Below are positions 7,320 through 15,838 of a stretch of DNA of 64,000 bases, in pieces. The first letter of the stretch is position 1; the number at the start of each line of letters is the position of its first letter. The stretch is from Kocuria rosea subsp. polaris. Its GTDB lineage: Bacteria; Actinomycetota; Actinomycetes; Actinomycetales; Micrococcaceae. The stretch spans positions 21,303 to 85,302 of the forward strand of contig NZ_LQBK01000004.1 in assembly GCF_001483755.1 (NCBI RefSeq), read 5' to 3'. Under the pieces are notes generated by a model that saw nothing but the letters and a program-made list of their open reading frames with translations, searched no databases and was not told where the DNA came from. A program made the position numbers and the translations under genes.

Positions 7320-7964
7320 ATGGGCACTCGCAAGGCACCACGGAGCACCCTCGTCCTGCTCGTGCGGCACGGGGAGACCCCCACCACGGGCAAGGTCCTG
7401 CCGGGGCGGGCCCCCGGCCTGCACCTGTCCGAGCGCGGCCGGGCGCAGGCGGACCGGGTGGCGGAACGGCTCGCGGGGGTCCGCGTCGACGCCGTCTACA
7501 CCTCCCCGCTCGAGCGCACCCGCGAGACCGCGGCGCCGACCGAGGCCCGGACCGGCCGGGAGGCGGTCGTGGAGCCGGGCCTGCTCGAGTGCGACTTCGG
7601 GGAGTGGACGGGCGAGGAGCTCTCCCGCCTCTCCCGGCTCAAGGCCTGGTCGACCGTCCAGCGGGCGCCCTCGACCTTCCGGTTCCCCGGCGGGGAGAGC
7701 TTCCCTGAGATGCAGGCGCGGACGGTCGGCGCCGTGGACCGGGTGCGGGCGGCCCACGAGGGCGGGGTGGTGGTCTGCTTCTCGCACGCCGACCCCATCA
7801 AGGCGGCGCTCGCCCACGCCCTGGGCACGCACCTGGACCTCTTCCAGCGCATCGTGGTCAGCCCGTGCTCGGTCTCGGCGGTCTCGTACGCGCAGGGACA
7901 GGCGCCGGCCGTGCTCACGGTGAACTCCACCGACGAGCCGCTGGCCGGCCTGAGGGTGTCGTGA
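7320..7964 (+). CDS. histidine phosphatase, MSMEG_4193 family
   Basis: The 214-aa product is a histidine phosphatase (phosphoglycerate-mutase-like). VLLVRHGETPTTGKVLPGRAPGLHLSERG carries the catalytic RHG (~16-18), DAVYTSPLERTRETA the second Arg, and VVVCFSHADPIKAAL the second catalytic His. The pattern and the neighbour fit the MSMEG_4193 family, an actinobacterial group whose substrate is not established. In other actinobacteria it is clustered with a DUF3090 gene and a TIGR03843 gene; here DUF3090 is absent from this spot. The ATG at 7320 fits a leaderless promoter. Confidence 0.88.
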   Translation: MGTRKAPRSTLVLLVRHGETPTTGKVLPGRAPGLHLSERGRAQADRVAERLAGVRVDAVYTSPLERTRETAAPTEARTGREAVVEPGLLECDFGEWTGEELSRLSRLKAWSTVQRAPSTFRFPGGESFPEMQARTVGAVDRVRAAHEGGVVVCFSHADPIKAALAHALGTHLDLFQRIVVSPCSVSAVSYAQGQAPAVLTVNSTDEPLAGLRVS

Positions 7965-7974
7965 GCGGACGCTG

Positions 7975-8670
7975 ATGGGCGAGCTCGTGCTCCTGACGGA
8001 GGGCCGGATCGAGCTCCTCGGCATGATCCGGGAGAGCAGCAACTCCGCGCTGCTCGTCGAGGTCACGCTCGAGGAGCAGACGGCCTGGGGGATCTACAAG
8101 CCCCTCGAGGGCGAGCGGCCGCTGATCGACTTCCGTCCCGGCCTGCACCGGCGGGAGCGCGCCGCGTACGTGCTGAGCGAGTTCCTGGGCTGGGGCCTCG
8201 TCCCGCCCACCGTGCTGCGGCAGGACGGCCCGTTCGGCGCGGGGTCCCTGCAGCGGTTCGTGGAGCACGACCCCCGGCAGCACTACTTCACTCTCTACGA
8301 CGCCGCCCCGGACACCCACGACGCCCTGCGCCGGATCGCGCTGTTCGACCTCGTGGCCAACAACGCCGACCGCAAGGGCGGCCACGTGCTGCGGGGCGCC
8401 GACGGGCGGATCTGGGGGATCGACCACGGGCTGTGCTTCGCGGCCGCGTTCAAGCTGCGGACCGTCGTCTGGGACTTCTCCGGCGAACCCGTCCCCGAGG
8501 AGCTGCTCCGCGACATCGCCCCGCTGGCCGACGACGTCCCCGCCGAGCTCGCCGAGCTCCTCGACGCCACGGAGGTGGACGCGCTGCGGCGGCGGGTGCG
8601 CCGGCTGCTCGACGAGGCGGTCCTGCCGGTGGACGCCACCGGCCGCCGGATCCCCTGGCCGCTGCTGTAG
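7975..8670 (+). CDS. SCO1664/TIGR03843 family PI3/4-kinase-like protein
   Basis: The 231-aa product has LLTEGRIELLGMIRESSNSALLVEV, YKPLEGERPLIDF, FDLVANNADRKGGHVL (catalytic-loop DxxxxNxDR pattern) and WGIDHGLCF (DHG, metal site). These are the hallmarks of the SCO1664 family, which has a phosphatidylinositol-kinase-like fold. The actual substrate is not known to me. It starts 10 bases after the phosphatase gene and is surely co-transcribed. Together they suggest a small phosphoryl-transfer module. Confidence 0.85.
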   Translation: MGELVLLTEGRIELLGMIRESSNSALLVEVTLEEQTAWGIYKPLEGERPLIDFRPGLHRRERAAYVLSEFLGWGLVPPTVLRQDGPFGAGSLQRFVEHDPRQHYFTLYDAAPDTHDALRRIALFDLVANNADRKGGHVLRGADGRIWGIDHGLCFAAAFKLRTVVWDFSGEPVPEELLRDIAPLADDVPAELAELLDATEVDALRRRVRRLLDEAVLPVDATGRRIPWPLL

Positions 8671-8709
8671 CCGCGCGCCGGTCCTGCGGATCCCGCCGCC
8701 CCGGTGCCG

Positions 8710-9471
8710 TCACGGCCGGAGCGGGAGCTCCAGGGCGAGTTCCGTGGCGGCCTGCTGCAGCTGCGGCAGGTACGTCCGCAGGCCCTCGAGGTCGGTGCGG
8801 AACAGCGGGGCCGCCAGGGCGACGGCGGCGATCAGCCGGTGCGACGGGGACAGGACCGGCACGGCCACGGCGGCCATGCCCACGTCGTTCTCCTCCTGCT
8901 GGCCCGCCCAGCCCTGGACGCGGATCCGCTCGACCTGGCGCCGGAGCTCCGTGCGGTCGGTGAGCGAGTGCGCGGTGCGCGGGACGAGCTCGATCGTCTC
9001 CAGCAGGCGCTCGCGGGTGCCCGGGTCGCTGAAGGCCAGCAGCGCCTTGCCGATGGCGCTGGTGTGCAGGGACCCGTGGTCCCCGGGGTCGGTGGTGGTG
9101 CGGAACTGGGGGCCGTCCACCTTGCGCACCGTGAGGAAGTGCGGACCGTCGAGCACGCCGAGGATCGAGCTCTCCCCCGTGACCGCGGTGAGGTGCTGGA
9201 GGATCGGTGCCGCGGCGCCCTCGAAGCCGCGGGTGCTGGCGACCTTCTGTCCCAGCTGGTAGACGCGCAGGCCCAGCCGGTAGCGCTTGTCCTGCGGATC
9301 GTAGGTCGCGAAGTCCGTGCTGACCAGGGTGTTCAGCAACCGGTAGACGGTGCTGAACGGGTACTGCGCCTGCTCGGCGATCTGCGCGGCGGTGGCACCG
9401 TGCGGGTGCTCCCCGAGCAGGGTCAGCAGGTCCAGGGCCTTGCCCACGGTTCCGGAGGCCTCGGTCGTCAT
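8710..9471 (-). CDS. IclR family transcriptional regulator
   Basis: The 253-aa product has an N-terminal winged HTH (GTVGKALDLLTLLGEH, TAAQIAEQAQYPFSTVYRLLNTLV) and the C-terminal effector domain (GSLHTSAIGKALLAF, GWAGQQEENDVGMAAVAVPV). IclR proteins usually control adjacent catabolic operons, here the divergent dehydrogenase/TRAP operon. ATG 9471 is preferred over an upstream ATG at 9516 because AAGGAAGG precedes it at good spacing. The effector is probably the TRAP substrate or a breakdown product; that is inference. Confidence 0.92.
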   Translation of the reverse strand: MTTEASGTVGKALDLLTLLGEHPHGATAAQIAEQAQYPFSTVYRLLNTLVSTDFATYDPQDKRYRLGLRVYQLGQKVASTRGFEGAAAPILQHLTAVTGESSILGVLDGPHFLTVRKVDGPQFRTTTDPGDHGSLHTSAIGKALLAFSDPGTRERLLETIELVPRTAHSLTDRTELRRQVERIRVQGWAGQQEENDVGMAAVAVPVLSPSHRLIAAVALAAPLFRTDLEGLRTYLPQLQQAATELALELPLRP

Positions 9472-9560
9472 GATGACACCTTCCTTGACACGGTCTGTGA
9501 GGTACATCATGCTCATAATTCAAATAACAGCAACAGTTGCCAACATTCGGAAGCCGGGAC
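9472..9560. promoter_or_regulatory. divergent promoter/operator region, IclR and TRAP operon
   Basis: This 89-base spacer is the most AT-rich stretch nearby, including CTCATAATTCAAATAACAG. It holds a short symmetric motif, GTTG-C-CAAC (9536-9544), just before the dehydrogenase gene. It is the only place from which the IclR gene and the operon can both be controlled. The exact operator cannot be read from one sequence. Confidence 0.5.
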
Positions 9561-10688
9561 ATGAAGCGGACACTGCGCATCGCCGTCGTGGGGGCGGGCC
9601 TCATCGGGCGCCAGCACGCCCGGCGCGTCCTGGGCCGCCGGCACCTGCAGCTGCGCTACGTCGTCGACCCCTACGCGGATCCCGCCGGCGTGCCCACGGG
9701 ACCGGACACCGCCCTGGTGGCCGATCTCGGGCAGGTCCTGGGGGACGTGGACGGCGTGGTCCTGGCCACTCCGAACGCCGCCCACCGCGAGGGGGCGCTG
9801 GCCGCCGTCGCGGCCGGGGTGCCGGTGCTCGTGGAGAAGCCGATCGCCGACACCCTGGAGGCGGCCGAGGAGATCGTCACGGCCGCCGAGGCGTGCGGGG
9901 TGCCCGTGCTGGTCGGCCACCACCGGCGGTACTCCCCGCTGCTGGCCCGCGCCGCCGAGGTCATCGCGTCCGGGGCGATCGGGGACCCGGTGGCGGTCAT
10001 GGGCTCGGCGCTCTTCCGCAAGCCCGACGACTACTTCGAGAGCGCGCCCTGGCGCACCGGGCCCGGGGGAGGGCCGATCCTCATCAACCTCGTCCACGAC
10101 GTGGACGCCCTCCGCGCCCTGTGCGGGGAGATCGTCCGGGTGCAGGCCGTGGCCGGCAGCGCCGCCCGCGGCTTCGCGGTCGAGGACACCGCGGCGCTCA
10201 CCCTGGGCTTCGCGAACGGCGCGCTGGGCACGTTCATCGTCTCCGACGCCGCCGCCTCCGCCCGGTCCTGGGAACAGACCTCCCGGGAGAACCCCGGCTA
10301 CGAGACCGACGAGCACGAGGACTGCTACCACGTGGCCGGCACCCGCGGGTCGCTGTCCGTGCCGACCCTGCGGCTGCGGACCCACCCGGGGGCGGCCTCG
10401 TGGACGGAGCCCGCCACCGTCAGCACCGTGGCGGCGCCCCGCGAGGACCCGCTGGACCTGCAGCTGGAGCACTTCGAGCACGTCCTCCGCGGGGAGGCGG
10501 CGCCGCGCGTCCCCGCCCGCGAGGGCCTGCAGTCGCTGCGCGTGGTCCACGCCGTGGCGCAGAGCGCCCGGACCGGGCTGCCCGTCCGCGTGCCCACCGA
10601 TCCTCCGGCGGCCCGCCCGGCCGCCGCCCGTCCCGAGCAGCCGCCCGTCCCGAGAACAGGAGTGGATGACCATGTCGTCGATCCGTGA
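9561..10688 (+). CDS. Gfo/Idh/MocA family NAD(P)-dependent oxidoreductase
   Basis: The 375-aa product begins RTLRIAVVGAGLIGRQHARR (Rossmann GxGxxG) and continues VDGVVLATPNAAHREGALAAVAAG and VLVEKPIADTLEAAEEIV (the family's EKP motif). GGGPILINLVHDVDALR holds the catalytic His/Asp segment. Family members oxidise or reduce sugars, inositols and related polyols. As first gene of a TRAP-transporter operon it probably handles the imported compound. The start at 9561 is preferred to 9537 because the family's N-terminus begins right at the Rossmann strand. It overlaps the next gene by 17 bases. Confidence 0.9.
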   Translation: MKRTLRIAVVGAGLIGRQHARRVLGRRHLQLRYVVDPYADPAGVPTGPDTALVADLGQVLGDVDGVVLATPNAAHREGALAAVAAGVPVLVEKPIADTLEAAEEIVTAAEACGVPVLVGHHRRYSPLLARAAEVIASGAIGDPVAVMGSALFRKPDDYFESAPWRTGPGGGPILINLVHDVDALRALCGEIVRVQAVAGSAARGFAVEDTAALTLGFANGALGTFIVSDAAASARSWEQTSRENPGYETDEHEDCYHVAGTRGSLSVPTLRLRTHPGAASWTEPATVSTVAAPREDPLDLQLEHFEHVLRGEAAPRVPAREGLQSLRVVHAVAQSARTGLPVRVPTDPPAARPAAARPEQPPVPRTGVDDHVVDP

Positions 10689-11220
10689 GCCGGCAGCGCC
10701 GGCCGACCCGCCGCCCGACCGGGAGGCCGGCGTCCTCCGCTGGCTGGGCTACGTGGAGCAGGTGGTCGGCGGGCTCCTGATCCTGGTGATCTTCGTCTTC
10801 GTCCTGATGCAGGCCGTGCAGCGCTACCTGCCCACCGGCACGTGGGTGGGCGCGGGGGAGCTCTCCCGCTACGCCCTGGCCGGGCTGACGTTCCTGATGG
10901 CCGGCTACCTCTACGGCCACGGACTGCACATCACGGTGCTCGTGATCGACCGGTACACCTCCGGGCGGACCGCAAAGGCGCTGCACGTGCTGACCCACGT
11001 CCTCGTCCTGCTGGCCTCCCTGCTGCTGCTCAACGAGGTGTGGTTCCTGATCACGGACTCCGTCTCCCAGTCCACCCCGGCGCTGGGGATCCCCATGCTG
11101 TGGATCTACCTGCTGCCCCTGCTCGGGATCCTCACCCTGACCGTGCGCTCGGCCGTGGCGATCTTCGTGCCGCGGGCGATCGCCGCCGACCCCGATCCGC
11201 TCCTCGCGGAAGGAGCGTGA
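10672..11220 (+). CDS. TRAP transporter small permease (DctQ-like)
   Basis: The 182-aa product has four hydrophobic segments (~24-45, 60-80, 100-125, 135-160), the size and layout of DctQ, the small membrane subunit of tripartite ATP-independent periplasmic transporters. It overlaps the end of the dehydrogenase gene. AGGAG (10658-10662) serves either ATG 10666 or ATG 10672; the latter has the more usual spacing. Large permease and binding-protein genes follow. Confidence 0.88.
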   Translation: MSSIREPAAPADPPPDREAGVLRWLGYVEQVVGGLLILVIFVFVLMQAVQRYLPTGTWVGAGELSRYALAGLTFLMAGYLYGHGLHITVLVIDRYTSGRTAKALHVLTHVLVLLASLLLLNEVWFLITDSVSQSTPALGIPMLWIYLLPLLGILTLTVRSAVAIFVPRAIAADPDPLLAEGA

Positions 11221-11222
11221 GC

Positions 11223-12497
11223 ATGAGCATCTGGATCCTCGCCGTCCTCATCGTCGTCCTCATCGGCCTGCGCACGCCCGTGGGCCTGGCCTTCCTGGGC
11301 CCCAGCGTCCTGTACATGCTCCTGGAGGGGAACTCCGCGGGCCTCGGCTTCCGCCAGGCCTTCAACGGCGTCGCGTCCTTCCCGCTGCTGGCCGTGCCCC
11401 TGTTCATCCTGCTCGGCTCCATCGCCAACCGCGCCGGGATCGCCGACCGCATCTTCGACTTCGCCCTGGCGCTGCTGGGCCGGGTCCGCGGCAACCTCGG
11501 CTACGTCAACATCGCCACCAGCCTGGGCTTCTCCTGGATGAGCGGCTCCGCGCTGGCCGACGCCGCGGCCCTGGGCAAGATCCAGGTGCCGGCCATGATG
11601 AAGGCCGGCTACACCTTCCGGTTCGCCTCCGGCCTGACCGCCGCGTCGGCCCTGATCGCCCCGGTGATGCCCCCGTCCATCCCAGCCGTCATCTACGCCT
11701 CCGTGGCCGCGCTGTCCACCGGCGCCCTGTTCGCGGGCTCCGTGCTCCCGGCCTTCCTCATGGCGGCGGGGCTGGCGCTCACCGTGCTGCTCCTGACCCG
11801 CCGCAACACCGCGCTGGAGACCATCCCGTTCAACTGGTCGACGCTGGGCACCGCGACCCTGCGGGTGATCGGCCCGCTCGGCGCCCCCGTGATCATCCTC
11901 GGCGGCATCCTGCTGGGCCTGTTCACCCCCACGGAGGCCGCCGCGGTCGGGGTGGCCTACATGGTGGTCCTGGGCTTCGTCTACCGCACCCTGAATCTGC
12001 GCTCCCTCGTGGAAGCGGTCCGCGAGGCGGCGACCACGACGGCGGCGATCACCCTCATCCTGGCCTCGGCCTCCCTGCTGGGCTGGATCCTGGCCCGGGA
12101 GCGGGTGCCCCAGGAGGTCGCCGAGTTCGTCACCTCCTTCACCGACAGCCCGATCGTGTTCCTGCTCCTGATCAACGTGCTGCTGATCCTGCTGGGGATG
12201 GTCATCGACGCCACCGCGGTCATCATGATCACCGTCCCGGTGCTGATGCCCATCGCCACCCAGTTCGGCATCGACCCGATCCACCTCGGGGTGATCATCA
12301 TCGTCAACCTCATGATCGGGCTCCTGACCCCGCCCGTGGGCAGCGTCCTCTACGTGATGAGCTCCGTGACCCGCCGGGGGGTGGACGAGGTCTTCCGGGG
12401 CATCGCCGTCTTCCTGGTCCCCCTGGTCGTCGTCCAGCTGATCATCACCTTCTTCCCGCCGGTCGTCACCGGCCTGCCGGCCCTGCTCGGCCTGTAG
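11223..12497 (+). CDS. TRAP transporter large permease (DctM-like)
   Basis: The 424-aa, roughly 12-helix protein is the ion-coupled channel subunit of a TRAP importer. Family features include RTPVGLAFLGPSVLYM, ASFPLLAVPLFILLGSIANRAGI, GFSWMSGSALADAAALGKI and SALIAPVMPPSIPAVIYA. GGAAGGAG ends seven bases before ATG 11223, just after the stop of the small permease. The operon lacks any ATPase, in keeping with a sodium- or proton-driven system. Confidence 0.93.
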   Translation: MSIWILAVLIVVLIGLRTPVGLAFLGPSVLYMLLEGNSAGLGFRQAFNGVASFPLLAVPLFILLGSIANRAGIADRIFDFALALLGRVRGNLGYVNIATSLGFSWMSGSALADAAALGKIQVPAMMKAGYTFRFASGLTAASALIAPVMPPSIPAVIYASVAALSTGALFAGSVLPAFLMAAGLALTVLLLTRRNTALETIPFNWSTLGTATLRVIGPLGAPVIILGGILLGLFTPTEAAAVGVAYMVVLGFVYRTLNLRSLVEAVREAATTTAAITLILASASLLGWILARERVPQEVAEFVTSFTDSPIVFLLLINVLLILLGMVIDATAVIMITVPVLMPIATQFGIDPIHLGVIIIVNLMIGLLTPPVGSVLYVMSSVTRRGVDEVFRGIAVFLVPLVVVQLIITFFPPVVTGLPALLGL

Positions 12498-12581
12498 CCC
12501 GCCCCGCGCCACCGTCCACGTCCCGACCCAGAGCACCGATCCACAGCACCGAACCACGTCACCGACCCACAGGAGAACACC

Positions 12582-13610
12582 ATGCGATCCACCACCCGTC
12601 AGCGTCTGGCCGCCGCCGTCAGCCTGCCCCTGGCCCTCGGCCTGCTCACCGCCTGCGCCGGCGGGGGCTCCGGGAGCGGGGGAGGCGAGGGCGGAGGCCA
12701 GTCCCTGAGCTTCGCCAACAGCTACCCCGAGGACCACCCGCACAACCGCTGCGGGGCCGTGCTCGTGCAGGAGGCCGTCGCCGACGACGACCTCGAGCTG
12801 GAGATCTTCCCCTCGAGCCAGCTCGGCGGGGACACCGACCGGTTCACCTCCGTGATGTCCGGGGACATCGCCCTGGACCTGCAGGGCTCCTCCGGGCTGG
12901 CCGCGACCTACGAGCCCATCGGTGTGATGGACATGGCCTACGCCTTCGACGACGTCGACCACCTCTTCTCCTGGTTCGACGAGTCCGAGGCCGCGCAGCA
13001 GATGAAGGAGGACTTCGAGACCGAGACCGGGGCGAAGATCCTGGACGTCTGGTACTACGGCGACCGGACCTTCTCCGCGAACTCGCCCATCCGCACGCCC
13101 GCGGACCTCGACAACCTGCGCATCCGCTTCCCCGACTCCCCCGTGCACCTGCAGAACGCCGAGGCCCTCGGGGCGGAGCCGGTCGCGGTGGCCTTCGAGG
13201 AGATCTACCTGGCCCTGCAGCAGGGCACCGTGGACGGCCAGGAGAACCCGGTGCAGCTCACGGCGCAGAACAGCTTCGACGAGGTCCAGGACTACGTCAG
13301 CCTGAACCGCCACTCGGTGGGCTCGCAGCTCGTGGTGATGAACGCGGACGCATGGAGCGGGCTCTCGGAGGAGCAGCAGACGGCGCTGACCGAGGCCGTG
13401 CGGGACGCCCGCGCCGACAACCTCGAGTGCGCCCAGACCGAGGAGCAGGAGGTCCTCGACGAGTGGGAGGCCGCCGGCACCCCGGAGGTCATCGAGGACG
13501 TCGACGTCGAGGCCTTCCGGACCAGGGCCCAGGACTACTTCCTGAACAACCTCGACGGCGAGCAGCTCGAGCTCTACCAGGACATCCGCGACTCCGCCGG
13601 ACAGAACTGA
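12582..13610 (+). CDS. TRAP transporter substrate-binding lipoprotein (DctP-like)
   Basis: The 342-aa product has a lipoprotein signal peptide with lipobox LLTAC (Cys ~25) and a Gly/Ser linker, then a DctP domain. The domain shows the acidic-ligand signature region LDNLRIRFPDSPVHLQNAEALGAEPV and FEEIYLALQQGTVDGQENPV. The conserved Arg in LRIRF usually pairs with the carboxylate of the ligand, which favours an organic or sugar acid. CAGGAGAA precedes the ATG. It is the last gene of the operon, followed by a terminator. Confidence 0.92.
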   Translation: MRSTTRQRLAAAVSLPLALGLLTACAGGGSGSGGGEGGGQSLSFANSYPEDHPHNRCGAVLVQEAVADDDLELEIFPSSQLGGDTDRFTSVMSGDIALDLQGSSGLAATYEPIGVMDMAYAFDDVDHLFSWFDESEAAQQMKEDFETETGAKILDVWYYGDRTFSANSPIRTPADLDNLRIRFPDSPVHLQNAEALGAEPVAVAFEEIYLALQQGTVDGQENPVQLTAQNSFDEVQDYVSLNRHSVGSQLVVMNADAWSGLSEEQQTALTEAVRDARADNLECAQTEEQEVLDEWEAAGTPEVIEDVDVEAFRTRAQDYFLNNLDGEQLELYQDIRDSAGQN

Positions 13611-13629
13611 CCGTCCCGCGGACCGTGCA

Positions 13630-13665
13630 CGAGGGGCGCCGACCGCACCGCGGCGGCGCCCCTCG
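13630..13665 (+). terminator. terminator of the TRAP operon
   Basis: CGAGGGGCGCCG (13630-13641) pairs with CGGCGCCCCTCG (13654-13665), a perfect 12-bp stem with a 12-base loop, 20 bases after the binding-protein stop. It also faces the end of the convergent AraC gene and may serve both. Confidence 0.8.
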
Positions 13666-13698
13666 CCCTGCCCGCGCGCCGGTGCCGTCCGGGAGGGT

Positions 13699-14661
13699 CT
13701 AGCGGCGCAGTGTGACGGCCGGGTTCTCGCCGTAGACCTGCCGGTGGCGGCGCGCGAAGTCACCGGGGTGGGCCATGCCCCACCGCCGGGCGATGCCGCG
13801 CACGGTGTCGCCCCGGGCGGGGTCCGCCCGGAGCAGGTCGTCGTGGGCGGCGACCAGCCGCAGCTCGCGGAGGTAGGCCCCCGGGGTGGTCCCCGCGTGG
13901 GAGCGGAAGGCCCGGGTGAGCTCCACGGTGCTGAGCCCCGCGTGCCGGGCGACGTCCTCGACCGTGATCGGCGACGGCGCAGCGGCGTGCAGGTACTCCA
14001 CGGCGCGCCGGTAGGCCGCGTGCTGCCCGGCGGGCGAGGTCCGCCGGGGCCCGGGCTCCGCGACGAGGGGAAACGCCTCCAGGGTGGCCACCGCGATCCG
14101 CCGCCGCAGATCGGCGCGCAGCAGCGGGAGCTCGGCGATCTCGGGGTCGGCCAGGGCCTGCTGCGCGAACGCGAAGGTGCTCCTCCAGTACCTCTCCTGC
14201 GCGGGGGACCGCGGGCGCGGGTCGTGGAAGGCCGGCTCGAGCGCCTCGTCCCCGTAGACCGACCGGGCCGTCTCCTGCAGCGTGGCCCGTCCGACGGTGG
14301 CGGAGTCGACCAGCAGCTGGTCCACCTCGCCGTAGTACTCCTGACCGGGCTGGACCAGGAACACCCCCAGCCCGGTGCCCGACCGACCGTCGATCGTCCA
14401 GTCGACGCCGCCGGCGCGCGGCACGACGACCGAGAAGACCTCGTCGAGCACCATCCGCCCGGCGATGCTGCCGCGGAAGGTGAGCTGCCCCAGACTGAGG
14501 TCGGCGTCCCCCCGCACCTCCTGGCGGTACAGGAACGGCGCCCCCTCGGCGACCGGGCCCATGCGCGCACTCGTGTAGACCTGCTGCAGCGCCTCGTTGG
14601 CCACCTCGGGGTCGGTGGTCGCCACGTGCAGGTGGATCGGCGTGCCGGGTTCCGCGCGCAT
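13699..14661 (-). CDS. AraC family transcriptional regulator (downstream of a tandem pair)
   Basis: The 320-aa product ends in a double helix-turn-helix AraC domain (ITVEDVARHAGLSTVELTRAFRSHAGTTPGAYLRELRL, then DTVRGIARRWGMAHPGDFARRHRQVYGENP). The N-terminal ~200 residues are a variable sensor region. Its start lies six bases after the stop of a very similar AraC gene. Both share the closing pattern GFSH/GMAH-x-x-xFA-x-x-xRQ-x-YG, so they look like an old tandem duplication. The ligand and target are unknown. Confidence 0.88.
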   Translation of the reverse strand: MRAEPGTPIHLHVATTDPEVANEALQQVYTSARMGPVAEGAPFLYRQEVRGDADLSLGQLTFRGSIAGRMVLDEVFSVVVPRAGGVDWTIDGRSGTGLGVFLVQPGQEYYGEVDQLLVDSATVGRATLQETARSVYGDEALEPAFHDPRPRSPAQERYWRSTFAFAQQALADPEIAELPLLRADLRRRIAVATLEAFPLVAEPGPRRTSPAGQHAAYRRAVEYLHAAAPSPITVEDVARHAGLSTVELTRAFRSHAGTTPGAYLRELRLVAAHDDLLRADPARGDTVRGIARRWGMAHPGDFARRHRQVYGENPAVTLRR

Positions 14662-14667
14662 CGGTGA

Positions 14668-15627
14668 TCAGCTCCGCAGGGTGGTGGCCGGGGCCTGGCC
14701 GTACCGCTGCCGGTAGGCCGCGGCGAAGCGTCCGCGGTGGCTGAAGCCCCAGTGCGCGGCGGCGGCCTCCACGGTCGCGCCGGCGGCGGGGTCGGCGGCC
14801 AGCAGCTCGTGGTGGACGGCGTCGAGCCGGGCGCCGCGCAGATAGGCGGTGGGGGTGGTGTCCAGCTCCCGGCGGAAGGCCGCCTGGAGCCCGCGCACGC
14901 TCATCCTGGCGGCCGCCGCGATCTCGGCCGGGCCGATGTCGGCGCCCACGTGCTCCTCGATGAAGGCGACCGCCCGCCGCACCCCGGCCGGGGCCGGGCG
15001 GGACTGCCCGGCCGGTGCCTCTCCGCGGGTCAGGAAGGAGCCGGGGAAGGTGTGCAGCAGGGCGGTGGTGAGGGAGCGGGCGGCCTCGGCGCGCAGCAGC
15101 GGGCTGCTCATCGCCCGCTCGTCGGGCAGCAGGTCGCGGGCCAGGTGGGAGACCGTCGCCAGCCAGTACCGGGTCATGGCCGGCGAGACCGGGCGGACCC
15201 CCGCGAACGCCAGCCGAAAGGTCTCGTCCCCCAGCAGCTGCCGCGCGTGCTCCTCCACCGCCGCAGGGTCGAGGCACACGGTGATCGCCTCGAGCTCGTC
15301 CCACCAGCTGCTGAAGGTGCGCTGGGGGAAGAGGAAGGGCCCGGTGCGCGGGAAGCGGTCGCCGGCGCTGGTGGCGCTCAGCACGCCCGCCGTCACGTGG
15401 CACACCCGCAGCACGTCGGCGCCGTCCGTCCTGCCGGCGCACGAGGAGCCCCTGAGCAGGACGCGCTCGTAGGCCACCGGCCCGATGCCGGTCGCGGCCA
15501 GCCGCATGTCGAACGCGCCCTCCGGCGACCTGCGCACGCCCCGGATGGCGAAGACCTCGTCGAGCACCGCGATGCCCTCCGCCGGGTCGCGGGTGGTGAA
15601 CACCGACCGGCGCACCTGGGAGTCCAT
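14668..15627 (-). CDS. AraC family transcriptional regulator (upstream of a tandem pair)
   Basis: The 319-aa product has the AraC DNA-binding domain at the C-terminus (GPAEIAAAARMSVRGLQAAFRRELDTTPTAYLRGARL, ATVEAAAAHWGFSHRGRFAAAYRQRYGQAPATTLRS). The N-terminal part contains FLFPQRTFSSWWDELEAITVCLDP, typical of AraC-binding-like sensor domains. The ATG at 15627 is the first start that keeps the recognisable N-terminus; longer reading runs into non-coding sequence. The pair probably forms a two-gene operon. No operator is evident. Confidence 0.85.
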   Translation of the reverse strand: MDSQVRRSVFTTRDPAEGIAVLDEVFAIRGVRRSPEGAFDMRLAATGIGPVAYERVLLRGSSCAGRTDGADVLRVCHVTAGVLSATSAGDRFPRTGPFLFPQRTFSSWWDELEAITVCLDPAAVEEHARQLLGDETFRLAFAGVRPVSPAMTRYWLATVSHLARDLLPDERAMSSPLLRAEAARSLTTALLHTFPGSFLTRGEAPAGQSRPAPAGVRRAVAFIEEHVGADIGPAEIAAAARMSVRGLQAAFRRELDTTPTAYLRGARLDAVHHELLAADPAAGATVEAAAAHWGFSHRGRFAAAYRQRYGQAPATTLRS

Positions 15628-15838
15628 GCTCCGCAGGCTACGCCCGTGCGCGGACGGAGTCGACAGCCGGCGCCCCGGCCCAGCACCCCGGCCGAGCAGC
15701 CCGGCTCGGCACCGCAGCACCGTGCCGGGTCGCGGCGACAGCGCGGGGCGTTCCCCGCGCTCGGTCGCCGCCGGGACCCGGCGCCGTCCCGGGAGCGCGA
15801 CCGGTGACGGGGGCCGGGGCGTGCGGCATCCTGGGAGA

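Noticed and set aside
11106-14570. Very long minus-strand open frame opposite the TRAP operon
   Set aside because: It is antisense to well-identified genes, has no family features, and its composition is the complement of GC-biased codons.
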